From positions 807,994 to 871,993 of the forward strand of contig NZ_CADFEN010000001.1 of the NCBI RefSeq assembly GCF_902833145.1: 64,000 bases of DNA, read 5' to 3'. Shown in pieces: positions 40,536-49,626 of this stretch. The DNA comes from Burkholderia sp. BCC0506. GTDB taxonomy: Bacteria; Pseudomonadota; Gammaproteobacteria; Burkholderiales; Burkholderiaceae. Each line of letters opens with the position of its first letter. Positions within the stretch are counted from its first letter, which is position 1. The notes beneath the pieces were generated by a model. That model was not told the DNA's origin. It saw only the letters and a program-made list of their open reading frames with translations, and did no database searches. The position numbers and the translations under genes are program-made.

Positions 40536-41851
40536 GCCGGCGCCGCGCGAAACCGCCCGCCGGCGCCGCGCGCGCGGCCGATGCCGCCGCGGCGCAGCGG
40601 CGCGCATCCGAGCGCCGGCTCGTCGCGACGGTCGTCGCGGCGAACGCGCTCGAATTCTTCGATTATTTCTCCTATGCCGTGTACGCGGCCTTCATCACGC
40701 GTACGTTCTTCCCGCACGTCGCCGGCGCCTACGCCCCGCTCCTGTCGCTCGGCACTTTCGCCGCCGGATTCCTGTCGCGGCCGCTCGGCGCGATCGCGAT
40801 CGGCGTCCATGCGGATGCCGCCGGACGCAAGCCGGCGCTGCTGCTGAGCGCCGCGCTCGTGACGGCCGGCTCGTTCGGGCTCGCCGTGATTCCGGGCTAC
40901 GCGACGCTCGGCATCGCCGCGCCGATCGCCGTGCTGCTGTGCCGGATCCTGCAGGGCATTGCCGTGGGCGGCGAGATGGGCGCGTCCGGCGCGTTGCTGA
41001 TCGAGCGGTGCCCGCCCGGGCGCACATGCACGTACGCGGGCTGGCTGATGGCCGGGCAGGGGCTCGCGCTGGCCGCCGCCGGCGCCTGCGGGATCGCGCT
41101 GTACGCGACGCTGAGCGCCGCGCAGATCGAGCGCTGGGGATGGCGCGTGCCGTTCGCGCTCGCGGCCGCGCTGATTCCCGTGCAGATCTACTTGCGCCGC
41201 CATATCGACGAAACGTGGGAACGGCGCACCGCGACGACCGCGTTCGGCGGCATGCTCCGGCAGCATCGCGGCCGGTGGCTGCTCGCGATCGCACTGATTT
41301 TCGGCGGCACGGTGCCGACCTACGTCGCCACCTACACGACGACGTTCGGCGTCGCCGGCCCGCCGCCGTCCGCGCATGCATCGTTCGTGACGACCGCGGC
41401 CGTCGGCGCGGTGACGTTCGCGTTGTCGATCGCGGGCGGCCTGCTTGCCGATCGCATCGGCCGCATCCGCACCATCGTGCTGGCTCGCGCGCTGACGATG
41501 GCCGTCGTCCTGCCGGCATTCCACTTCGCGGCCGTCCATGCGCATCCGCTCGCGCTGCTCGGCGTGGTCGCGCTGTTCGCCGGGCTGTCGGCGCTCGCGG
41601 GCGCGCCGAGCATCGTCGCGATACTCGACATGTTCCCGGCGCACGGCCGGGCGGCCGCCCTCTCCGTGGTCTATGCGACCGGCGTGGCGCTGTTCGGCGG
41701 CACCGCGCCGTTCGTCGTCGCGTCCGTGAACGCGTGGGCCGGCACGCGCGGCGCGGCCGGCGCCTACGTGTTCGTATCGGCCGCCGTCACGCTGGTCGCG
41801 CTCGCCGCCGTTCACGCGGCCGACGCGCGAACGCCCGCCGTACGACGCTGA
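40532..41851 (+). CDS. MFS transporter of the metabolite:H+ symporter type, TTG start
   Basis: 439 residues if translation begins at TTG 40532, which overlaps the kinase stop as TTGA; no ATG or GTG precedes the first membrane segment. About 12 membrane helices are seen. ANALEFFDYFSYAVYAAFITRTFFP, RPLGAIAIGVHADAAGRKPAL and LCRILQGIAVGGEMGASGALLIE are the ProP/ShiA/KgtP-type motifs of metabolite:H+ symporters. The substrate is probably a carboxylate or osmolyte, but cannot be read. Coupling to a histidine kinase suggests transport-linked sensing. Confidence 0.85.
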   Translation: MSRRRAKPPAGAARAADAAAAQRRASERRLVATVVAANALEFFDYFSYAVYAAFITRTFFPHVAGAYAPLLSLGTFAAGFLSRPLGAIAIGVHADAAGRKPALLLSAALVTAGSFGLAVIPGYATLGIAAPIAVLLCRILQGIAVGGEMGASGALLIERCPPGRTCTYAGWLMAGQGLALAAAGACGIALYATLSAAQIERWGWRVPFALAAALIPVQIYLRRHIDETWERRTATTAFGGMLRQHRGRWLLAIALIFGGTVPTYVATYTTTFGVAGPPPSAHASFVTTAAVGAVTFALSIAGGLLADRIGRIRTIVLARALTMAVVLPAFHFAAVHAHPLALLGVVALFAGLSALAGAPSIVAILDMFPAHGRAAALSVVYATGVALFGGTAPFVVASVNAWAGTRGAAGAYVFVSAAVTLVALAAVHAADARTPAVRR

Positions 41852-42091
41852 ACGCCGCTTCCGGCGGCGGCCGCCGCCACGTCGCCGTCGTGCGATTCCG
41901 CAAACGCCCGCCGTTTGCCGACAGCGCCCTGCCCCGCTCCCTTCCAGAATCCGCCTGTCGTCCGACGCATCGTCGATCGAAGCGTCCGACGTCCCGCTGA
42001 AAAGCGTCGAAGACCGTGCCGGCGCGCATCGCGCGATACGCGAGACGGCACGTCTGCCCACCCGCAGCCCCACTTCGGACAGGATCGAACC

Positions 42092-43123
42092 ATGTCACAT
42101 CATCTCGACTCCCCGCTCGCGCGGCAGGACATTCGCCTCGACATCACCGACCTCTACTGCTTTCGCGGGGAGACGGGAACGGTACTGGCGATCAACGTCT
42201 GCCACTCGATCGCGGGCGACGTGCCGACGCCCGGCTATCACCCGGAAGGGTTCTACGAATTCAAGCTCGATCTGAACGGCGATGCGATCGAAGAGCTCAC
42301 GTACCGGATCCGCTTCGACGCGCGCGACGCGCATGGGCGCCAGCGCTTCGAGCTGCGCCGCATCGCGGGCGCGGCGGCCGCCGATCCGCATGCCGACGGC
42401 GAACTCGTCGCGCGCGGCGGCACCAACGAAGCGGTCACCGCGCCGTCCGGTACGCGCGTCTGGGCCGGCAAGGCAGGCGATCCGTTCTGGATCGAACCCG
42501 ACGTGCTGCATGCGGTCGGCCATGCGTTCCAGGATGGCACCCCGCTCGACCTCGGGACGTGGCAGCCGGGCGACGCGCGCAACCTGTTCGCGGGCCACAC
42601 CGTGTACTCGATCGTGCTCGAAGTGCCCGACGCCGAGCTCCTCGCGAATGCCGGCGCGAACCGCAAGGTCGGCGTATGGGCGGTGGCGACCCTCGCGACG
42701 GACGCCGGCGGCTGGCGATCGATCAATCGCGTCGGACTGCCGATGATTCATCCGCTCTTCACCCAATACAACGAGGACCTCGGCGACCGGCTGAACGCGG
42801 GCCGCCCCGCCGACGACTTCGCGACATACGGCGAAACGGTGATTGCATCGGTGGCCGGCGCGGTGCGCGCGAACGGCACCGCCGAAGATCCGGTCGGCTA
42901 TGCAACGGCCGTCGCGCATCGGTTCCTGCCGAACATCCTGCCGTACACGATCGGCACGCCCGCCGTGTTCGGCATGGCCGAGTGGAACGGGCGATCGCTC
43001 ACCGACAACGCGCCGGACGTGATGTTCACGATCGCGTCGAACACGCCGATCCGCCTCGGGATCGGCAAGGAATCGGTCACGTCGAAGCCGTCGTCCACGT
43101 TCCCGTACGTTCCGAAAGCCTGA
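42092..43123 (+). CDS. DUF4331 family protein
   Basis: 343 residues from MSHHLDSPLARQDIRLDITDLYCFRGE, the DUF4331 opening (SSHxDSP...DITDLYxF). Later landmarks are FYEFKLDLNGDA, GHTVYSIVLEVPDAEL, VGVWAVATL and GLPMIHPLFTQYNEDLGDRLNAGRPADDF. There is no signal peptide, unlike many DUF4331 members, so it should be cytoplasmic. AGGATCGAAC precedes the start. The function of the family is unknown to me. It lies directly upstream of the nickel/cobalt permease gene (73 bases), so joint expression is possible. Confidence 0.85.
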   Translation: MSHHLDSPLARQDIRLDITDLYCFRGETGTVLAINVCHSIAGDVPTPGYHPEGFYEFKLDLNGDAIEELTYRIRFDARDAHGRQRFELRRIAGAAAADPHADGELVARGGTNEAVTAPSGTRVWAGKAGDPFWIEPDVLHAVGHAFQDGTPLDLGTWQPGDARNLFAGHTVYSIVLEVPDAELLANAGANRKVGVWAVATLATDAGGWRSINRVGLPMIHPLFTQYNEDLGDRLNAGRPADDFATYGETVIASVAGAVRANGTAEDPVGYATAVAHRFLPNILPYTIGTPAVFGMAEWNGRSLTDNAPDVMFTIASNTPIRLGIGKESVTSKPSSTFPYVPKA

Positions 43124-43196
43124 CGCCGGCCCGGCGTTTCCCGCGCCCGGCGTCCGCGCGCCGCCGGGCGCGCTGCTCCCCTTGACGAGGCTGCCC

Positions 43197-44306
43197 ATGC
43201 TTGCACGTCGCCATCTCCCGCCGTCCGGCACCGACCGGGCACACCGACACCGCATCGCGTCGATCGATCTTTCCGCGATCGCGATCGTCGCCTTCATCGT
43301 GCTGTTGCACGTCGTCGGCTGGGGTACGCTGATCGCGCTGATCGTCCCGCAGCATCTGAGCGTCGGTTCCCGCGCGTTCGGAATCGGCGCGGGCATCACC
43401 GCGTATTCGCTCGGCATGCGCCATGCGTTCGACGCGGACCACATCGCCGCGATCGACAACACCACGCGCAAGCTGCTCGGCGAAGGCCAGCGCTCGGCGA
43501 GCGTCGGTTTCTGGTTTTCGTTCGGGCACGCGAGCGTCGTATTCGGGCTCGCCGTGCTCATCTCGCTCGGCATGCGCTCGCTGTCCGCGCATGTGGTCGA
43601 CGCCGGGTCGACGCTGCGCACGCTGACCGGCGTGCTCGGCGCCGTCGTCTCGAGCGTCTTTCTCTACGCGATCGCGGCACTGAACGTCGCGGCGTTCCAC
43701 GACCTGTACGCGGCGTTCCGCGCGATGCGCACGGGTCGCTACGACGAAGCCCAGCTCGAGCGGCGCCTCGAGTCGCGCGGCCTCGTCGCCCGCGTGCTCG
43801 CCCCGCTGATGCGCATCGTGCGCAAGCCGGGCCAGATGTATTTCGTCGGCCTGCTGTTCGGGCTGGGCTTCGATACCGCGACCGAAATCGCGCTGCTGGT
43901 GCTGACCGGCTCCGGCGCCGCGTCCGGTCTCCCGTGGTACGCGATTCTGTGCCTGCCCGTGCTGTTCGCGGCCGGCATGCTGCTGTTCGACACGATCGAC
44001 GGTTCGTTCATGCACGTCGCGTACGGATGGGCCCTCGCACGGCCCGTTCGCAAGATCTACTACAACCTGGTCGTCACCGGTCTGTCGATCGGCGTCGCGC
44101 TCGTCATCGGCACCGTCGAGGTCCTCGGCCTGCTCAACCGCGCACTCGGTACGCACGGCGCGGCCGGCACATGGCTCGCCGCGCTCGACCTCAACGATCT
44201 CGGCTTCGCGATCGTTGGCCTGTTCGTCGCCACCTGGGCCGTGTCGATTGCGATCTGGAAGGTCGGGCGGTTCGAGCAGCGCTGGGCCGTCGGCCGCGAC
44301 GCATAG
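43197..44306 (+). CDS. High-affinity nickel/cobalt permease, NiCoT family
   Basis: 369 residues with about eight membrane segments. The hallmark RHAFDADHIAAIDN (residues ~75-88, with His76, Asp79, Asp81, His82 in helix II) binds the metal. LGFDTATEIALL and LFAAGMLLFDTIDGSFM are further HoxN/NixA family motifs, as is GFWFSFGHASVVF. It imports Ni2+ or Co2+ through the inner membrane. GAGG seven bases before the ATG at 43197 supports that start; a TTG five codons upstream is less likely. No urease or hydrogenase gene is in view, so the purpose of the metal is unclear. Confidence 0.93.
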   Translation: MLARRHLPPSGTDRAHRHRIASIDLSAIAIVAFIVLLHVVGWGTLIALIVPQHLSVGSRAFGIGAGITAYSLGMRHAFDADHIAAIDNTTRKLLGEGQRSASVGFWFSFGHASVVFGLAVLISLGMRSLSAHVVDAGSTLRTLTGVLGAVVSSVFLYAIAALNVAAFHDLYAAFRAMRTGRYDEAQLERRLESRGLVARVLAPLMRIVRKPGQMYFVGLLFGLGFDTATEIALLVLTGSGAASGLPWYAILCLPVLFAAGMLLFDTIDGSFMHVAYGWALARPVRKIYYNLVVTGLSIGVALVIGTVEVLGLLNRALGTHGAAGTWLAALDLNDLGFAIVGLFVATWAVSIAIWKVGRFEQRWAVGRDA

Positions 44307-44350
44307 CATTGCGCAACGTCACGTTCACTTGCCTACGGAGGGCATCCATC

Positions 44351-45262
44351 ATGAGCAAAGTCATACTCGTCACCGGCGCATCCAGCGGCTTCGGCCGGCT
44401 GACAGCCGAAGCGCTCGCACGCGCGGGCCACACCGTCTACGCGTCGATGCGCGACATCGGCGGGCGCAATGCGCCGGCCCGTGAACAGCTGCACGCACTC
44501 GCACGCGACGCCGGCATCGACCTGCGCCCGCTCGAACTCGACGTACAGTCCGACGCGTCGATCGATCGCGCCGTCGCGCAGGTGATCGAGCAAGCGGGCC
44601 GCATCGACGTGCTGATCCACAACGCCGGCCACATGGCGTTCGGGCCGGCCGAAGCGTTCACGCCGGAGCAGTACGCGCAGCTGTACGACATCAACGTGCT
44701 CAGCACCCAGCGCGTGAACCGCGCCGTGCTGCCCCACCTGCGCGGCCGGCGCGAGGGGCTGCTGATCTGGGTATCGAGCAGCAGCGCCGCCGGCGGCACG
44801 CCGCCGTACCTCGCACCGTATTTCGGCGCGAAGGCCGCGATGGACGCGATCGCCGTGCTGTATGCGCGCGAACTGTCGCGCTGGGGCATCGAGACGTCGA
44901 TCGTCGTGCCGGGTGCCTTCACGCAGGGCACGAATCATTTCGCCCACGCGAGCGCGCCGGCCGACGCCGCGCGTGCGGCCGAATACGACGCCGGACCCTA
45001 TGCGGACTTCGGCCGCGAAGTGCAGGAAGCGTTCGCCGCGATCGTGCCGGCGCACGCGCACGCGAGCCTCGTCGCCGATGCCATCGTGGACGTCGTCGCG
45101 ACGCCTGCCGGCAAGCGGCCGTTTCGCGTGCACATCGATCCGACCGAAGACGGCGCGAACGTCGGCTTTGCGGTGCTCGACCGGCTGCGCGCGGAGATGC
45201 TGCATCGCGTCGGCCTGTCCGATCTTCTGTCGCCGCGCGTCCCGGAGCCGAATCGCGCGTGA
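44351..45262 (+). CDS. Short-chain dehydrogenase/reductase
   Basis: 303 residues. TGASSGFG at 8-15, NAGH near 96, SSSSAAGG and the catalytic APYFGAK (Tyr-x3-Lys) near 160. The C-terminal ~90 residues (GTNHFAHASAPADAARAAEYDAGPYADFGREVQEAF) form a longer substrate lid than usual. NAD(P)-dependent and cytoplasmic; substrate unknown. It starts 44 bases after the nickel permease and is followed by another SDR, so the three may be one transcript. Confidence 0.9.
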   Translation: MSKVILVTGASSGFGRLTAEALARAGHTVYASMRDIGGRNAPAREQLHALARDAGIDLRPLELDVQSDASIDRAVAQVIEQAGRIDVLIHNAGHMAFGPAEAFTPEQYAQLYDINVLSTQRVNRAVLPHLRGRREGLLIWVSSSSAAGGTPPYLAPYFGAKAAMDAIAVLYARELSRWGIETSIVVPGAFTQGTNHFAHASAPADAARAAEYDAGPYADFGREVQEAFAAIVPAHAHASLVADAIVDVVATPAGKRPFRVHIDPTEDGANVGFAVLDRLRAEMLHRVGLSDLLSPRVPEPNRA

Positions 45263-45354
45263 CGCGCACCGTTTCACCCGCAATCGATCATCCACCCGTC
45301 CGGGCTCGGCCGCGCGACGCGCCCAGCCGCCCGGCCTTCATTGAAGGAGCACCC

Positions 45355-46095
45355 ATGTCTCAATCGTCCGACAAGATCGCCATCGTGACCGGTTCGTCGC
45401 GCGGCATCGGCGCCGATATCGCGGTTCGCCTCGCGCACGACGGTTTCAAGGTCGTCGTCAACTATGCAAGCAACGCGGCACCGGCGGAAGAAGTCGTCGC
45501 CCGCATCCGCCAGGCAGGCGGCGACGCGTTGCTCGTCAAGGCCGACGTCGCCGATCCGGCGGCCACCATCGCGATGTTCGATGCCGCGGAAAAGGCGTAC
45601 GGCGGCGTCGACGTCGTCGTCAACAGCGCCGGCGTGATGCTTCAGGCACGGATCGCCGAATTCGACGACGCGACGTTCGACCGGTCGGTCGCCATCAACT
45701 TCAAGGGCGCGTTCAACGTGTCCCGCGAAGCCGCGCGCCGCGTGCGCGACGGCGGCCGGATCATGAACCTGACGACGAGCGTGACCGGCGTACGTCTGCC
45801 GACCTATGCGGTGTACATCGCGACGAAGTGCGCGGTCGAAGGGCTCACGCAGGTGCTCGCACAGGAACTGCGCGGTCGGCGCATCAGCGTCAACGCGGTC
45901 GCGCCGGGGCCGGTGGCCACCGAGCTGTTCCTCGCCGGCAAGAGCCCGGAACTCATCGAGCGCATGGAGAAGATGAATCCGATGGAGCGGCTCGGGCAGC
46001 CGGAGGACATCTCGGCCGTCGTCGCGTTCCTCGCGAGCCCGCAGGGCGGATGGATCAACGGCCAGGTCGTCCGCGCGAACGGCGGAATGTGCTGA
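45355..46095 (+). CDS. Short-chain dehydrogenase/reductase, FabG-like
   Basis: 246 residues with GAAGGAG before the ATG. TGSSRGIG at 12-19, NSAGV near 89, LTTSVTG and the active-site YAVYIATK (Tyr-x3-Lys), then VAPGPVATELF and a C-terminal GGWINGQVVRANGGM. This is the 3-oxoacyl-ACP/acetoacetyl reductase subfamily, often annotated as SDR of unknown substrate when outside fatty-acid operons, as here. NADP-dependent probably (the Arg in SSRG and the region after beta-2, NYASN, fit). Confidence 0.92.
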   Translation: MSQSSDKIAIVTGSSRGIGADIAVRLAHDGFKVVVNYASNAAPAEEVVARIRQAGGDALLVKADVADPAATIAMFDAAEKAYGGVDVVVNSAGVMLQARIAEFDDATFDRSVAINFKGAFNVSREAARRVRDGGRIMNLTTSVTGVRLPTYAVYIATKCAVEGLTQVLAQELRGRRISVNAVAPGPVATELFLAGKSPELIERMEKMNPMERLGQPEDISAVVAFLASPQGGWINGQVVRANGGMC

Positions 46096-46230
46096 CGGCG
46101 GCCGCACGAGCGTGAAGCGCCGCAGGCGGCCGCGCTCGCGCATGTCGGACGAACGTGCCGACACGCGCGAGCGCCGGTTGCGTCGACGGCGTTGGCCGCA
46201 TCGTCCGCCTCCGATCAGCAAGGAGTCTTC

Positions 46231-46581
46231 ATGAAGCCGACCGTCATCCGTCCGTTGCAAGCGCTTTGCCTGTCGAGCGCCGTGGCGCTCGTCGCATGGG
46301 CCGTCTGTGCGGCGCAGTCGCCACGGTTCCTCGACACGATCGAAGCGGTCGGCTCGGATACCGAACTGCCGCTCGAGCGCATGGCGAGCGGCAGCGCATT
46401 CGCCGCCACGCAATCGCATGCCGCGCACGGAGCCGTGCGCATGCCCGCCCATCTGCCCGCCTGGAACGCCGCCGGCTACGCCGGGCCGCCGCGCCAGGCC
46501 CCTGTCGGCAAGCGGCTCGGCCACGCCGGTCGAGCGCCCGGTTACCGGCACTCGATCGACGATTCGAAAGACTGGACATAG
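46231..46581 (+). CDS. Small secreted protein, unknown
   Basis: 116 residues from MKPTVIRPLQALCLSSAVALVAWAVCAAQS, a probable signal peptide with a Cys near its end but no proper lipobox. The mature part is polar (LERMASGSAFAATQSHAAHG and a His/Arg/Pro-rich tail ending DDSKDWT). AAGGAG precedes the start by five bases. It follows the SDR gene by 135 bases. I do not recognise the family. Confidence 0.6.
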   Translation: MKPTVIRPLQALCLSSAVALVAWAVCAAQSPRFLDTIEAVGSDTELPLERMASGSAFAATQSHAAHGAVRMPAHLPAWNAAGYAGPPRQAPVGKRLGHAGRAPGYRHSIDDSKDWT

Positions 46582-46669
46582 TGCGACAGGTACCGGCGCG
46601 ATGCAGGGCAATCCGGCACCGCGCCGGCACGTGCGGGGCGACGGCCGGCCCGCACGGCCGCGCGTGCGT

Positions 46670-47104
46670 TCAAGCCGCTTGCTCGATCTGCTCCAGCACC
46701 GACGCGAGAATCATCGCGCCTGCATTGAGCGGCACCGGGCGGGTCGGCCGCGGCCGGTAAATCGAATCGCCCGGCTCGACCGGACGCCCGCTTACCGCGC
46801 ATACGCCGCCGACGCGCGCACGCGCCGTCTGCCACACCTGGTCGCCATACGAGCAGTGCGTCGCGTCGCGCCACGCGATCGACACGGTCGTCGCGGTCTG
46901 GCGCTCGACGAAACTGACGGCTACCGTGCGCCGCGCCGACACCGCGGACGGCTTGTGCCTCGGATCGGCGCCGGCGCGCGTACGGCGCGCTTCCCGAGGC
47001 CGCGCGGCCGCACGGACCTCGCGCGGCGCACAGAGTTGCGTGAGCAGACCGAGCGTCTGCGTCCACGGATCGATGTCCGTCACGTTCGTTCGACTCTCCA
47101 TCAT
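46670..47104 (-). CDS. DUF3331 protein
   Basis: 144 residues from MMESRTNVTDIDPWTQTLGLL. The C-terminal ~80 residues carry the DUF3331 pattern: VSFVERQTATTVSIAWRDATHCSYGDQVWQTARA, then CAVSGRPVEPGDSIYRPRPTRPVPLNAGAMIL, with the CxxSGxxIxxGDxIYRP form resembling a small treble-clef-like turn. It is cytoplasmic and of unknown function, common in Burkholderia. Its start overlaps the stop of the small upstream gene by four bases (ATGA). Confidence 0.8.
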   Translation of the reverse strand: MMESRTNVTDIDPWTQTLGLLTQLCAPREVRAAARPREARRTRAGADPRHKPSAVSARRTVAVSFVERQTATTVSIAWRDATHCSYGDQVWQTARARVGGVCAVSGRPVEPGDSIYRPRPTRPVPLNAGAMILASVLEQIEQAA

Positions 47105-47337
47105 CGTTCCTCTCCGTTGCATGAACCCATCGTGTTTTCCCGCCGCGCGCCGCGCATCGGCGCCGCCGCGTGCCGGCCCGGTACGTCGCCCGCGCGGATG
47201 GCGCGCCGCGCGACGGCATCGCGCATCGGCGCCGGCCGCGGCAGCCGCCCGCGGGTGTCGTCATGCGCGCCGGCGGCGCCGCACAGAAACGCCTCGCTGA
47301 TCGCGAGGAACGCGCGAATCCGCTCACCGTTCTTCAT
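47101..47337 (-). CDS. Small protein bridging AraC and DUF3331 genes
   Basis: 78 residues starting MKNGERIRAFLAISEAFLCG. GGAGG ten bases upstream of the ATG lies within the end of the AraC gene, which it overlaps by 14 bases, while its stop overlaps the DUF3331 start by four. This double overlap and the good ribosome-binding site argue for a translated gene despite its Arg/Ala-rich, low-complexity second half. It could be an adaptor or just a leader that couples translation. No family recognised. Confidence 0.5.
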   Translation of the reverse strand: MKNGERIRAFLAISEAFLCGAAGAHDDTRGRLPRPAPMRDAVARRAIRAGDVPGRHAAAPMRGARRENTMGSCNGEER

Positions 47338-48277
47338 GGGCACCCGTCCTCCAGCAGCACGGCGTGGCGCCGACGAAGCGCTTGAATACCGTCGTGAAAT
47401 GCGCCTGCGAGCGGAATCCGCTGCTCAGGGCCACGTCGAGCACGTTGTGCCGCGATTCGAGCAGCAATTGCTGTGCGCGTTCGATCCGGCGGCGCATCAG
47501 GTATTCGTGCGGACGCAGCCCCGTCGCATGACGAAACTGCGCGGCGAAGTGCATGCGCGTGAGGCCGGCGCTGCGCGCCATGTCGGCCAGGCCGATCGGA
47601 TCGGCGAGATGGGCGTCCACGTATTCGACGACGCGCCGCATCCGCCACGACGGCAACTCGGCCGTCCGGCGCGCATCGCGCTGCGGCGCCGAGAAGTGAC
47701 GGGCGATGACGCGCGACACGATCGCGAGGCCGACGCCGTCGGCGAACACCTTGCCGAGCGCGCCGTCGCGCGTGTGCGACACCGCGAGCGCCTGGCCGAG
47801 CCGCTCGAGGGCCGGGTCGCGGATCAGGCGCGGATCGTCGATGACGACATCGCCCGACGGCGGCCGGCCGAACAGGTCCTCGTAGCATTCGGCAAGCACG
47901 CGTTGCGACGCGAACAGGTGCAGCACGTCGCTCGCGCCGTGGAATACGGCGCGGCATGGCACGCCCGGCGCGGTGATCTGCGCGGTGCCCGCGGTCAAGC
48001 GTCCGTCGACCAGCACGCGGCCCGCATGCGCGAACGTCAGCGACGTGCATTTGAGGCTGATGCCGATGCAGTGCCATCGGTCGCTGCCGTCGTTCGACAC
48101 CGCGACCGACGTCGCTTCCTTTCGCGTCCACCGCGAAAGCGCCATGTCGGCCTGCGGCGCCGCGCCGGGCTCGCGCCATGCGCGCTCGACGTTGATCGGA
48201 TCGTGCGAGGCCGGTTGCCGACCGCACGCGTCGACGTCGTGAACGGAACCTGAGAGATTCGGCAAGGAAAGCATCAT
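47324..48277 (-). CDS. AraC-family transcriptional regulator
   Basis: 317 residues. The N-terminal ~200 residues are a poorly conserved effector region. The C-terminal DNA-binding part is clear: RRVVEYVDAHLADPIGLADMARSAGLTRMHFAAQFRHATGLRPHEYLMRRRIERAQQLLL, then DVALSSGFRSQAHFTTVFKRFVGATP. The second helix-turn-helix with GFRSQAHFTTVFK is a strong AraC signature. It is the first gene of a three-gene overlapping unit with the small protein and DUF3331, so it may regulate its own operon. Confidence 0.9.
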   Translation of the reverse strand: MMLSLPNLSGSVHDVDACGRQPASHDPINVERAWREPGAAPQADMALSRWTRKEATSVAVSNDGSDRWHCIGISLKCTSLTFAHAGRVLVDGRLTAGTAQITAPGVPCRAVFHGASDVLHLFASQRVLAECYEDLFGRPPSGDVVIDDPRLIRDPALERLGQALAVSHTRDGALGKVFADGVGLAIVSRVIARHFSAPQRDARRTAELPSWRMRRVVEYVDAHLADPIGLADMARSAGLTRMHFAAQFRHATGLRPHEYLMRRRIERAQQLLLESRHNVLDVALSSGFRSQAHFTTVFKRFVGATPCCWRTGAHEER

Positions 48278-48964
48278 GATGGTTATCCGAAAAAGATCGT
48301 AAGACGGTGATCGGCAGCGGTGCGCCGCGTCGACTCAACGGTAGCGAATCGGTACCGCGCGGGCCAGCCGTACATAGGGATGCACGAAAACGACAATCGA
48401 TGGGGCGCGTCATATCGAGGTTTAATGGCGCGACGCGGGCACCTTCAGGCGGTTTCGCGGGCACCGCGCAGCGTGCCGCCCGCATGCCGCCGCCGCGCGC
48501 CGGCCTCGCCGCCGATCGAACGGGGCACCGATCCGGTCGACGCCTTCATACTTTCGTATAGTCCGGCGATGCGATCGGCTGGCGCGCCGGCGCCCGACAT
48601 GAAAACCGTCTCGAAGCCCGGCAAGCGCGCATTCAACCCCGAACGGCGAACGCAGGTTTTCCGATAGGCACGAACGCAACCGCGCGGTTCGCGCCGCGGC
48701 CGGATACGGCGCGCCCGCTCCGTGCCAATGGACAAACCGGCGTGCGCTGCGGCAATCCGGGCCCGCGCGCAGACCCGATACTCCAGTTGCCCGAACGACG
48801 ACGATATCGATGCGCTGCACGGCGCAGGCACCGTCTCGCGCCTGACCGAGACGGCGGCCCGCCCGCGCCGCAATCGCAGCGGTACGTCGCCAGCGGGAAT
48901 CTCCACACGCGCACGGGCCGGGCGTCGACGCCCGTCTCGGCGCCACGTTCAACGAGAGGAAAAC
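48278..48964. other. Long gene-poor region upstream of the BON-domain gene
   Basis: 687 bases. Open frames on both strands are Arg/Pro-rich and lack start signals, so I do not call a gene. TATAGT at 48557-48562 (TTTCGTATAGTCC) is a possible minus-10 for rightward transcription. The leftward araC-like promoter must lie near 48290. Confidence 0.5.
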
Positions 48965-49315
48965 ATGCGCCCCATCAAGCTCGCCGTATTGGCCCTGATC
49001 CCGCTGCTCACGGTGGCGACTGCCGCAGTCGCGCAGGACGCGGCCCCCGCGCCGGCATCCGCCGTCTCGAGCGCCGGCAAGAAACAGCTCCGCCGCGCGA
49101 ACTGGCACACCGAAACCCAGGTTCGCAAGGCACTGACGTCGACGCGCGGTCTCGCGACGTCGGACATTCGCGTCGTCGCGCGCGCAAACACGATCACGCT
49201 CGACGGCACCGTTCCCGAACAGGCGCAGATCGAACTCGCGCAAACCGCGGCGCAGACCGCCGCGCCGGCGAAGTCGGTGGTCAACCACCTGTCCGTGAAG
49301 GAACCCGGACATTGA
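48965..49315 (+). CDS. Exported single BON-domain protein
   Basis: 116 residues with GAGAGGAAAAC before the ATG. MRPIKLAVLALIPLLTVATAAVA is a signal peptide. The BON domain follows: TETQVRKALTSTRGLATSDIRVVARANTITLDGTVPEQAQIELAQ and AAPAKSVVNHLSVKE. BON domains (OsmY, Kon) bind phospholipids or stabilise the outer membrane under stress. Periplasmic. It lies upstream of the RND operon, with the two tandem palindromes between them. Confidence 0.87.
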   Translation: MRPIKLAVLALIPLLTVATAAVAQDAAPAPASAVSSAGKKQLRRANWHTETQVRKALTSTRGLATSDIRVVARANTITLDGTVPEQAQIELAQTAAQTAAPAKSVVNHLSVKEPGH

Positions 49316-49563
49316 CGCACGCATGACGGCGCAGGCACGCGCCGCGCCGGCGGCGCGATGCCTCGCGTGCGCCGCCACGGACGGCGCGGTCGCGAACGCG
49401 CGCACGACGGCGATCTCGGCAATGCGGAAGGGTTTCATCACGACACGCTCCTGACGGGTTCGACGCAGCGCATCGGCGATGCGCCGCGGGCGGCCTGGCC
49501 GCGACGGCGGCTGCCCGACGTGCGCATTCTCGATACGGCACCCGCGCGCGGGGCTGACCGGCG

Positions 49564-49581
49564 GATGACAAATTCGAAATC
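49564..49581. promoter_or_regulatory. 18-bp palindromic operator candidate, RND upstream site
   Basis: GATGACAAATTCGAAATC shares the left arm exactly with the element before the response regulator gene (59345) and differs in the right arm by one base (GAAATC for GTAATC). It is 137 bases upstream of the permease ATG. Confidence 0.5.
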
Positions 49582-49608
49582 CGCGACCGATGCCGCTCCG
49601 CCCGCACA

Positions 49609-49626
49609 GATAACGACTTCGTAATC
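49609..49626. promoter_or_regulatory. 18-bp palindromic operator candidate, RND proximal site
   Basis: GATAACGACTTCGTAATC fits GATNAC-N6-GTNATC. It ends 92 bases before the permease start, about the same distance as the site upstream of the response regulator gene from its own start (90). Confidence 0.6.

Noticed and set aside
48320-48667. Plus-strand frame of 115 codons upstream of the BON gene
   Set aside because: Arg/Pro-rich translation, no ribosome-binding site and no signal or domain; overlapped by an equally poor minus-strand frame at 48445-48906.
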